Positions 15,748 to 21,953 of a stretch of DNA of 22,871 nt are shown piece by piece. The stretch covers positions 1-22,871 of IMG/VR virus record IMGVR_UViG_3300036401_000682; one strand, written 5' to 3'. The position numbers and the translations under genes were made by a program. The notes beneath the pieces are model-generated. The model did no database searches. It was given only the letters and a program-made list of their open reading frames with translations, and was not told where the DNA came from. The stretch is from a virus. Position 1 is the stretch's first letter. Each line of letters begins with the position of its first letter.

Positions 15748-16872
15748 TCAGTTCACCGCGATGATGCCGGTCTTAACGACACCATTGGGAGGCACGGCGA
15801 CGTCACTTGCACTTCCGTTTGTCAACAGTGCACGGACATTGACCACCGCTGGGCTTGCCGAATACGCGATCTGGGCAAGCTTGGTCAGAGGCAGACTTGC
15901 CCCTATGGGCAGCCCGTTGATGTAGGAGCCGATTGCGTTGCCGACCAGCGCCTGAATGGGCGCCTCGGCCGTTCCGGCCAGAGCGGTGATGGTGAGGGAA
16001 ACGTTGGTCGTGAACACGATCGGCGGCTGCACGCTGAAGATTGACCCCACAGGCCGCACCGCATCAACCGCGGACTGTACCGTGGACAGCAATGCGGTCG
16101 AAGGGCTTCCGGATCCATCGTCGACCGTTACCACAAAGCTGCCCATCAGTGGCTGGCCTGATGGACAGATATTCTCCTGAAGCGCGTAGTTAAGCCCTTG
16201 TTGAATGCTGCTGATGGCATAGCCGACCGCCAGTGGTGTGGCGCGCGATCGGCTGGCAATGAAGTTGCGGAACCGGCCTCTGAATGCATCGTCGGACTCA
16301 GCGTCCAGGCCGTTCTGGAAGGCGCTCGCGTTGTTGACGGAGTCGATGCCAGGGATGGCAGATGCCAGCAAGGAGATTGTGTCTGCCTGCACGTTGCCAA
16401 CGCTCCCTGCCGTCTGAGCGGTCACTGGCACGTCAAGGGACGCGATGCCGTTGGCCACGACATAGCCATTGTTCGCAGCCGACCAGGAGGGTTGCGACGC
16501 ATCCGCGTTTACTGCGAACGTCTGTGTTCCGTCCGCGGTCCGGACCAGCGCACCGGCCGGAATCAATGCAGACATGCCCGGCGTGAACCGTGAAAGGGTT
16601 ACGGTTCCAGTGGCGGCAACGGCAGGCAGTCGAATCAGCGACAGATCGGCCATCCAGCTATCTAGATCGGCCCCATTGCTGGTGGCCGCGCGCGTTGTTC
16701 GCAGCACCTGAAGAATGAGCCACTGCATCCACAACCCGATTGAGGCATTGGCCTCCAGCACCGCACGCAGTGTGGAGCCGACCGTCAGGTCAAGAAGCTG
16801 AGTCGCGGATGCCTCAACGGCTGTCACCATCGACTGCACAAGCGTGTTGAATGTGCGGAGGGAAAGCTGCAT
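15748..16872 (-). CDS. Baseplate J-like protein (Mu gp47/P2 gpJ-like)
   Basis: A 374-aa baseplate wedge protein. The N-terminus (LRTFNTLVQSMVTAVEASAT, LLDLTVGSTLRAVLEANASI) and the segment ADLDSWMADLSLIRLPAVAATG are characteristic of the J family, as are SRFTPGMSALIPAGALVRTADG, the central SDDAFRGRFRNFIASRSRATP, and a C-terminal beta region with PPNGVVKTG. With the gp25-like protein and tail protein I it forms the baseplate periphery. The gene starts 4 nt after the preceding stop and ends one base before the next start. Confidence 0.92.
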   Translation of the reverse strand: MQLSLRTFNTLVQSMVTAVEASATQLLDLTVGSTLRAVLEANASIGLWMQWLILQVLRTTRAATSNGADLDSWMADLSLIRLPAVAATGTVTLSRFTPGMSALIPAGALVRTADGTQTFAVNADASQPSWSAANNGYVVANGIASLDVPVTAQTAGSVGNVQADTISLLASAIPGIDSVNNASAFQNGLDAESDDAFRGRFRNFIASRSRATPLAVGYAISSIQQGLNYALQENICPSGQPLMGSFVVTVDDGSGSPSTALLSTVQSAVDAVRPVGSIFSVQPPIVFTTNVSLTITALAGTAEAPIQALVGNAIGSYINGLPIGASLPLTKLAQIAYSASPAVVNVRALLTNGSASDVAVPPNGVVKTGIIAVN

Positions 16873-16876
16873 GACC

Positions 16877-17254
16877 TTAGCTAGAGACCGAAAATGAAAT
16901 CACCTGTGTCTCACTGCTGTCGGCATCCGCATAACGTATGTGCACGTAGACTGTACCGGACGCTCCGCCGGGAGCAACCTGCACATCGATCAACGGCTCG
17001 GGCTGGCGCGCGACCGCAGCCTCCTTGAAGATCTGGCTGCGGATCACAGCTCTGATCTGCAGTGCATTGGTCGGCTGGCCAATGAAGCGGGCCAGACCTG
17101 CACCATAGTCAAGCTGCCAGATGTAGTCACCTGGATTGGTCAGAAGGCGGCGCAGCACGCGCTGCTGGCCAAGCAGCGAACCTGCGGCGGTGGCAATGTC
17201 ACCGGTGGCACCAATCACCAGATCGGAGCCCCATTGATGCGACGCATCAGGCAT
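16877..17254 (-). CDS. GPW/gp25-family baseplate wedge protein
   Basis: A 125-aa protein of the gp25/gpW family. It contains GDIATAAGSLLGQQRVLRRLLTNPGDYIW (about 18-46), the family's TNPGDY-x(3)-DYGAGL element (39-53), and a C-terminal IRYADADSSETQVISFSV strand. In contractile systems this protein links the inner baseplate to the sheath. It sits between the spike and J genes as usual, starting 5 nt after the spike stop. Confidence 0.9.
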   Translation of the reverse strand: MPDASHQWGSDLVIGATGDIATAAGSLLGQQRVLRRLLTNPGDYIWQLDYGAGLARFIGQPTNALQIRAVIRSQIFKEAAVARQPEPLIDVQVAPGGASGTVYVHIRYADADSSETQVISFSVSS

Positions 17255-17259
17255 GATGT

Positions 17260-17775
17260 TCAGTCCGATGGACTGGGGACGGTCGTCGTGCCACCACGAG
17301 AATCGGTATGCGTGTGTGTGTCGTAATGACTGCGCAGACGCGACAGCGAGCCTTGCCGATCATAGACATCTCCCGTGACGTGCAGGTCGCCGTGCATCTG
17401 GATCGTTCCGTCATTCTGCAGTTTGATGAAACTGCCGGAGCTGTGCGTCATCCAAAGTTCGCCAACCGGCGTGGCGGGCGATGTCTGGGTGTTTGAGAAT
17501 GCGCGCCCGATAATGATTCCATGTTCAGCAGCGCCTTCCTGTGAGACGACCAGCACCTGGTCGCCGGGAGAAGGCGGGCAATAAATGCCCCAACCATTGC
17601 CGGTCCAAGGGGACAGGATCGGCAACCAGCCGCTTAGCACACCTTCTGGCTGCAGCGTGACCCGTGCAGTCGCGGTGGTCGCATTCACAGATGTGACCGT
17701 GGCGAAGCGCGGCTGACCGCCACCCTGATCAAGCGCACCGGCGTGCTGCTTGATGATATTGAGGAGACGCTCCAT
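17260..17775 (-). CDS. Baseplate spike protein (gpV/Mu gp45 family)
   Basis: A 171-aa puncturing spike. An N-terminal OB-fold (about 20-95) includes FATVTSVNATTATARVTLQP, SPWTGNGWGIYCPPSPGDQVLV and GIIIGRAFS. A beta-helical shaft follows (SGSFIKLQNDGTIQMHGDLHVTGDV). The C-terminal apex SHYDTHTHTDSRGG (149-162) contains the HxH pair (H154, H156), which binds a metal ion at the tip in P2 gpV-like spikes. The size is normal. It starts 3 nt after the hub stop. Confidence 0.9.
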   Translation of the reverse strand: MERLLNIIKQHAGALDQGGGQPRFATVTSVNATTATARVTLQPEGVLSGWLPILSPWTGNGWGIYCPPSPGDQVLVVSQEGAAEHGIIIGRAFSNTQTSPATPVGELWMTHSSGSFIKLQNDGTIQMHGDLHVTGDVYDRQGSLSRLRSHYDTHTHTDSRGGTTTVPSPSD

Positions 17776-17778
17776 GCG

Positions 17779-18453
17779 CTACACGGCGTTGCTGGGGTTG
17801 TCGCCGCCAAACGTCGTCTCGGTCCGAGGGGAGGTGTTTTTTGCCAGAATACGCTGGGTCAACCCGCTGTCTTGGTTCAGCCGGCGTTCGATAACGTCGA
17901 CGTAATAGGTCTGGTCGAATTCCGTGCCGGTACCTTCCAGCGCGATCATACTCCGCGGACTGAGCGAAAGCTCACCCGGCATGCTGATCCTGATTGTGCG
18001 CTCATGGCGTGTCAGCTCTGCCAGCTTCCGCTGGGCGAATTTCGATGCATCATCCGGCGTAAGGTTCGGCTGCACGAAGACATAGCGTTGAGGCGATCCA
18101 TTGGATCGTTTGGTACCGTTCTGTCCAGCGGCACGCGCCCGCGGAATGAATGCACAATTCTGCCTCGAGTTCCAGCTTTTCACGACCACTTCGATATCGC
18201 GCGCCAGTGTCAGCGACCGTTCCAGCCGAAGGTCGATCACATCCTCAGGTCGCAAAGACATTGCGAGATCGCCCACCTGTGTTACGGGTTGGAAGCAGAG
18301 CGTCTGACCCTGGACGAAGACATCAAACCCTTCCTGCCGAGCGAGGAAGACAAGGAGGTCCCATTCGGTAGTGGCATGGTTGAATTGGTCTAGTGTGATT
18401 CGATCGTGCTCACTCTGGTAGTAACGGCCCACCGGGGTCGTCGTCGGTGACAC
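17779..18453 (-). CDS. Late control D/tail hub protein, C-terminal part (separate frame)
   Basis: A 224-aa frame from GTG 18453, carrying the C-terminal two thirds of a gpD/Mu gp44-type hub: TTTPVGRYYQSEHDRITLDQ (residues 4-23), ATTEWDLLVFLARQEGFDVF, a central LARDIEVVVKSWNSRQN, and RTIRISMPGELSLSPRS followed by FDQTYYVDVIERRLNQDSG. It overlaps the N-terminal part by 44 nt in the +1 frame, and no good ribosome site precedes the GTG. The sequence matches a continuation of the upstream frame rather than an independent protein start. It is either a broken hub gene, a frameshifted product, or a sequencing error. Confidence 0.8.
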   Translation of the reverse strand: MSPTTTPVGRYYQSEHDRITLDQFNHATTEWDLLVFLARQEGFDVFVQGQTLCFQPVTQVGDLAMSLRPEDVIDLRLERSLTLARDIEVVVKSWNSRQNCAFIPRARAAGQNGTKRSNGSPQRYVFVQPNLTPDDASKFAQRKLAELTRHERTIRISMPGELSLSPRSMIALEGTGTEFDQTYYVDVIERRLNQDSGLTQRILAKNTSPRTETTFGGDNPSNAV

Positions 18454-18871
18454 CCGTCAGGCTATGGCGCTCAGCCAGGATCGAAGCGATCTCGCTCGAT
18501 GTGCGATTTGCGAACGTTTCCCGTGTGCGGGTCTCGATCAGTGCGGCCGTAAGATCGCGGCCATCGAGATGAATCAACCCGAGCGCGGGATCAATGCTCA
18601 CGCTGTCGATGGCCCCCTGCATCAGGCTGACAAACGATGCGCCGCCATCGACACTGAACTGAATGTCCAGCAGAATATCTGGCTCACTGGCCCAGAAAGA
18701 TGCTCCGGCCCACTCGTCGACACCCAACGCAACGGAGGCCCGAAACCGATCCGCTGCATAGTAGTTATTGGAGACCACCTCAGCATCCATTGCACCTACG
18801 ACAGCCTGACCGTTGGCGACGATCTGTAGGCGCGGAGCACGCCAGGTGGCTCGCGATTCATTGGGCGGCAA
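18410..18871 (-). CDS. Late control D/tail hub protein, N-terminal part
   Basis: A 153-aa frame holding the first domain of the hub: ATWRAPRLQIVANGQAVVGA, then DAEVVSNNYYAADRFRASVAL, WASEPDILLDIQFSVDGG and GLIHLDGRDLTAALIETRT, which are standard gpD-type elements, ending in SLTGVTDDDP and a TGA at 18412-18410. I chose TTG 18871 because GGAGG sits 5 nt upstream and the family starts near here; GTG 18886 is the alternative and adds 5 residues. The domain's second half is encoded in the +1 frame from about 18450. If read through with one base shift the hub would be about 363 aa, a normal length for the family. Confidence 0.78.
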   Translation of the reverse strand: MPPNESRATWRAPRLQIVANGQAVVGAMDAEVVSNNYYAADRFRASVALGVDEWAGASFWASEPDILLDIQFSVDGGASFVSLMQGAIDSVSIDPALGLIHLDGRDLTAALIETRTRETFANRTSSEIASILAERHSLTGVTDDDPGGPLLPE

Positions 18872-19043
18872 TGCCGCCTCCAGCACTAGGGTCGACGTCT
18901 GGGATCAGCAATGTATTTACTCCAGCAAGCATCGGGTCCGAGAGGCCGTTGAGCTCCGCGATGCGTATCCACTGAGTTGCATCAGCAAGTTGAACGGCGG
19001 CGATGCGGAACAGGTTGTCGCCGGCAACGGGAATACTTTTCAT
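18858..19043 (-). CDS. Small LysM/tail-X-like protein
   Basis: A 61-aa protein. Residues 1-50 (SIPVAGDNLFRIAAVQLAD, TQWIRIAELNGLSDPMLAGVNTLLIP) follow the LysM pattern: GDNL-x-IA, then W-x-IA-x-LN, and the closing L-x-IP. P2 gpX and other tail X proteins have the same build and sit next to the hub, where they help close the baseplate or touch the peptidoglycan. It starts 2 nt after the preceding stop and overlaps the hub start. Confidence 0.8.
   Translation of the reverse strand: MKSIPVAGDNLFRIAAVQLADATQWIRIAELNGLSDPMLAGVNTLLIPDVDPSAGGGIAAQ
18877..18881 (-). promoter_or_regulatory. Ribosome binding site of the hub gene
   Basis: GGAGG on the - strand, 5 nt before TTG 18871, inside the end of the LysM-like gene. 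It supports the unusual TTG start over GTG 18886, which has no such site. Confidence 0.55.
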
Positions 19044-19045
19044 GG

Positions 19046-19786
19046 TCAGGTGCTCGCGTTTGCCAGATTGGTTGCAGTCCTGCGGACGTAGGAGTCGGCG
19101 GAGGAAAGTGAGCTGAGTTGACCAGCAGCATCGGTTGCAGCCGTCAGCCCCGCTACTCCTACCGGGGCGGATTCGACATCCGCGACACTGACTCCGGTAA
19201 GTGTGTTTTCAGACGCTTGGATGGCGGTTCTTATTGAAGACCGGGCGTCGATGAGGCAGGCTTGGGCGGCGGTATAGGCGGCCGTGCCTCGAGTGGTGGC
19301 CCCCTGTGCCGCAAGTGCCGTTTGCAGCGGCGACAGGTCCACACCGGCGTACGATGCGTTAACGGTGGCTGCGCCCACATCTGCTAGCGCAGCGGTGGCA
19401 AGCGAAACCGCCGATACCAAGAGTGTCGATGCCTCGTCCTGGATCACAGTGCAGACGATGCGGTAAGGAATCCACCAGCTGCTGCGATAGTCGGCGCAAA
19501 AGTCACTGATCAGTACTGTGTAGAACAGCACGTCCCATGTCAGCGGCAAAGCGATACCAGCGACGCGCAATTCGTCCAGGCTGCGAGCACGAAGTATTGC
19601 GTCTGAACCCGCGAAGATGCCGGAGAAGCTGATCTGTGCATCGTCGCGCCCCAATGCATCGATCACCCGCGACCCGCTTGGCAGGCGATGCAGGGCGAAG
19701 CGTTGCCTGCCACCGAAATTGATTCCAGATGGAATTTCAAAGTCTTGAAAGACGATCGGACCGAGCAGCAACGCCACATCAGCCAT
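19046..19786 (-). CDS. Baseplate/tail protein upstream of the LysM-like protein
   Basis: A 246-aa protein. The first 125 residues look like a folded beta-rich domain (LGPIVFQDFEIPSGINFGGRQ, SRVIDALGRDDAQISFSGIF, LDELRVAGIALPLTWDVLFY, WWIPYRIVCTVIQDE). The rest (130-246) is alanine-rich and helical. The N-terminal pattern occurs in proteins placed between the tape measure and the hub in contractile tails, so an inner baseplate or DNA-circularisation-protein-like (Mu gp43 position) role is likely, but I cannot name a family with certainty. It overlaps the 61-aa gene before it by 8 nt. Confidence 0.7.
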   Translation of the reverse strand: MADVALLLGPIVFQDFEIPSGINFGGRQRFALHRLPSGSRVIDALGRDDAQISFSGIFAGSDAILRARSLDELRVAGIALPLTWDVLFYTVLISDFCADYRSSWWIPYRIVCTVIQDEASTLLVSAVSLATAALADVGAATVNASYAGVDLSPLQTALAAQGATTRGTAAYTAAQACLIDARSSIRTAIQASENTLTGVSVADVESAPVGVAGLTAATDAAGQLSSLSSADSYVRRTATNLANAST

Positions 19787-19964
19787 GGGCGCCCTCGCTT
19801 AATGTCGTAACCGCGCGCTGGCCGGTATTTGCCTCGCCCTGCAAGGTTGCCGCGCTGTCGCAGTGGAACGCCACTGCGATAGCAACGGGTGCTGTCATCG
19901 CGGTAAGGGAGGGCGGTGCTTCGTCGTTGAACCAGAGGACGAATGGTATACCAAATTGTTCCAT
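19779..19964 (-). CDS. Small protein between tape-measure position and baseplate gene
   Basis: A 61-aa protein (MEQFGIPFVLWFNDEAPPS, then MTAPVAIAVAFHCDSAATLQ) with no family I recognise. It is very likely real: its ATG is 4 nt after the preceding stop, its TGA overlaps the next start by 8 nt, and removing it would leave a gap in an otherwise gapless operon. There is no clear signal peptide or membrane helix. Confidence 0.6.
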   Translation of the reverse strand: MEQFGIPFVLWFNDEAPPSLTAMTAPVAIAVAFHCDSAATLQGEANTGQRAVTTLSEGAHG

Positions 19965-19968
19965 GCGT

Positions 19969-21000
19969 TCAGGAACCAGTGGGAGCGCCAGGATAAATTG
20001 CGCTCATGCGCGGATCGATGCCCGTCGTCATCGCGCCTGGGCGCGAGGCATATTTTTCGAGGTGATCGATTACCCATTGGCCGAGTTGAGCACCATCCAG
20101 GATGATCGTGCCTTGCCTCGGCTCTGACTCGGCCTGCGGCGACTCCGCGGGAGCTGCTCGCGACTGTGGTACTTCTGGCTGTGCGGCCATGTCGGGACTG
20201 ACATTGAGCGGCTCTGCCGTGTTGGAAACGACCCTGTCCGGCGGCGCGACATTTTGTGTCGCGAAGGTGGGTAGTGTCGATTGTGACGTAAGGCCCGGGG
20301 CCACCGCACCAATGACAATCCGCTGCAGCAGTGAGTTCTCCCGAGGTGTCCCGATGTTATCAGTGGCGGTGGTTGGTGCTATCGGAACTGGTTGCGCGAT
20401 GGCTTGCGGCAGCAATGATCGGATCAACACATCATTATCGGGAGCACTCGATGGTGACGGCGCATGGTCGGACGCCGCGACGCTCGGTGGCGGCTCGACG
20501 GAAGCTGGCGCCGCAGGCGCAGCCACTACGCCAGGAACAAGGGATGCGATGGGTGTCGTCAACTGTGGTGGCTTGCGCGGTGTAATCGCGGCGCTTTGAC
20601 TCGCCACTTGGTGAGGTTCAATCAGGCTTGCGTCGGGTCGTGGCATCGCCAATGTCCGCGGGGGCTGGGCTTGATCCAGCTGCACTTGCGGTTTGGGAAC
20701 ATCGTCAGCAGTCGGCCAGTATGCCGAAGGAGTGTGAGCCCGTTCTTGCGCGGAGCTCCATTGTTCCCCACGCTCGTCGTGGGGGTGTGCAGCACGTGTC
20801 GGCACGCTTATTGGTGCGGCGTTGATGTCGAATGCGCTCAGCCGCTCGCCGAGGTGCGTCATGGTCTCTAACATCGCTCCACTGGAAGCAACAGTGCGCC
20901 CCAGTGCCATCAGCTCCCGTTCGGCCATGGTGATTGCACCGGACACGCCATGGCTGAGTGCGAGTCTGGCGCCGATCGCCGGGGGGTCATTATCGGTCAC
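19969..21000 (-). CDS. Short Pro/Ala-rich protein in the tape-measure position
   Basis: A 343-aa protein from GTG 21000, which overlaps the frameshifted chaperone end by 11 nt. Three parts are visible. Residues 1-60 are helical (GAITMAERELMALGRTVASS, MLETMTHLGERLSAFDI). Residues 60-300 are low complexity, rich in Pro, Ala, Ser and Gln. Residues 300-343 (GTIILDGAQLGQWVIDHLEKY, MTTGIDPRMSAIYPGAP) look folded. The gene follows the chaperone, where all known long-tailed phages encode the tape measure, and the rest of the operon has no other candidate. It is much shorter than usual tape measures (often 600 aa or more), and has no obvious transmembrane helix. Tape measure is therefore an inference from position. 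Confidence 0.55.
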   Translation of the reverse strand: MTDNDPPAIGARLALSHGVSGAITMAERELMALGRTVASSGAMLETMTHLGERLSAFDINAAPISVPTRAAHPHDERGEQWSSAQERAHTPSAYWPTADDVPKPQVQLDQAQPPRTLAMPRPDASLIEPHQVASQSAAITPRKPPQLTTPIASLVPGVVAAPAAPASVEPPPSVAASDHAPSPSSAPDNDVLIRSLLPQAIAQPVPIAPTTATDNIGTPRENSLLQRIVIGAVAPGLTSQSTLPTFATQNVAPPDRVVSNTAEPLNVSPDMAAQPEVPQSRAAPAESPQAESEPRQGTIILDGAQLGQWVIDHLEKYASRPGAMTTGIDPRMSAIYPGAPTGS

Positions 21001-21169
21001 TCTCGACTACCCAACGCAGTGTGCGCCAATCGAATGTTCTGCCATCCAATGAGCCAAGTGCGACAACGAATGCCATCCGTTCATCGGTCGGCAGGCTAAA
21101 AGCGACGTCGAAAGGCACCCCGTTCCGGACCAGATAGAGGCAGTCGATCAGGTCGGGGTGCCTGCTCAG
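20990..21169 (-). CDS. -1 frame extension of the tail assembly chaperone (G-T type fusion)
   Basis: A 59-residue segment with no start of its own, entered by a -1 slip at the 3' end of the 115-aa chaperone frame. The joined product is 174 aa. It reads LIDCLYLVRNGVPFDVAFSL, MAFVVALGSLDG and FDWRTLRWVVE, which is the typical C-terminal module of the frameshifted chaperone in alphaproteobacterial contractile phages. The stop TAA is at 20992-20990, 8 nt inside the next gene. Coding potential is supported by this conserved-looking sequence. Confidence 0.82.
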   Translation of the reverse strand: MSRHPDLIDCLYLVRNGVPFDVAFSLPTDERMAFVVALGSLDGRTFDWRTLRWVVESDR

Positions 21170-21175
21170 TTTCCC
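21114..21175 (-). promoter_or_regulatory. Programmed -1 ribosomal frameshift signal
   Basis: The slippery heptamer GGGAAAC (21175-21169) sits in phase as G GGA AAC and is followed at once by the 0-frame TGA (21168-21166). After a 6-nt spacer comes GGCACCCCG (21162-21154), which pairs perfectly with CGGGGTGCC (21122-21114), a 9-bp stem with a 31-nt loop. All parts of a canonical -1 signal are therefore present at the expected spacing. Confidence 0.85.
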
Positions 21176-21513
21176 GCCGTGTCTACCATCTCGGCTGTAG
21201 TGGTTTCCGCAGATTGCTCCAGCACCTGCGCAATCGCCGCGACCCCCGTATCGCCGAGGCGGCCAATCATGGCTTCTATCTGGAGTTCATTGGATGGTGA
21301 AGGTATCGGAACATTGTCGATGGCAGCCACCGAACAGGCGATGAGTGCCATTCCCAGCCATGGCTGATTCTGTGCGAGTGCTGGGCCGGCCGCCTTGAAC
21401 AGCCTGAGCCTATCGAGTGCAGTAAGCCGCCTGATGGTGAGGCGCCGGCCATTGCCGTCGAGGACATTCTCGGTGGTGGCGGCGACCGCGACTATGGATG
21501 CAGACGGGGTCAT
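21166..21513 (-). CDS. Tail assembly chaperone, short (0-frame) product
   Basis: A 115-aa protein (gpG/Mu gp41 type). The visible pattern is a beta-strand start (IVAVAATTENVLDGNGRRLTI), RRLTALDRLRLFKAAGP, a helical WLGMALIACSVAAID, and an acidic C-terminus with IEAMIGRLGDTGVAAIAQVL. These chaperones hold the tape measure and recruit tube subunits during tail assembly; the short and frameshifted forms are made in a fixed ratio. Its ATG overlaps the tube stop as TGATG, a sign of coupling. Confidence 0.8.
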   Translation of the reverse strand: MTPSASIVAVAATTENVLDGNGRRLTIRRLTALDRLRLFKAAGPALAQNQPWLGMALIACSVAAIDNVPIPSPSNELQIEAMIGRLGDTGVAAIAQVLEQSAETTTAEMVDTAGN

Positions 21514-21941
21514 CAGATGCGGCGCCTACGGACGGCGAAGAATTCCAGCTTTTGCCTGACGCTGCTGTCACCCTTCCAGATCCCGGCATTACTCAGTTTG
21601 AATGTCACGCTGTCATATTGGTAGGTGGATGTGGATCCATTTGTCTCAGTGACATACTGGTACATAGTGCTGGGCGGCGGGTTGCTGCCGTTGAAGTATT
21701 GCTGCTCAGCCGCAGCAATGAAGTCATCGACGGTCGAGTTGCCGCGCTCGAGCTCGAAGCTGCCCTCCCAACCTTTGGGCAACTCGGTGCCCAAGTGGGT
21801 GCCATCCAGCCTGTCCACCCGTACCGATTGGGTTATCTGGCGGCTGTCGAACGACGTGACGTGGGTCAGGTCGATCCGTCCGGTTGGGCCGATCAGGACC
21901 AACTGCGTGTCACGGCCGATAGAGAACATGGTCAGAGACAT
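21513..21941 (-). CDS. Tail tube protein
   Basis: A 142-aa protein, of normal tail tube size, placed directly after the sheath as in contractile phages. It is beta-rich (TQLVLIGPTGRIDLTHVTSF, WEGSFELERGNSTVDDFIAA, YQYDSVTFKLSNAGIWKGDS) and ends in a basic RRRRI tail. GRIDLTHVTSFD followed by QSVRVDRLDG and GWEGSFELER is the form seen in tube proteins of this group. A strong AAGGAG ribosome site overlaps the sheath stop, which would suit the high expression a tube needs. Confidence 0.82.
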   Translation of the reverse strand: MSLTMFSIGRDTQLVLIGPTGRIDLTHVTSFDSRQITQSVRVDRLDGTHLGTELPKGWEGSFELERGNSTVDDFIAAAEQQYFNGSNPPPSTMYQYVTETNGSTSTYQYDSVTFKLSNAGIWKGDSSVRQKLEFFAVRRRRI

Positions 21942-21953
21942 CCGGTTAGCTCC

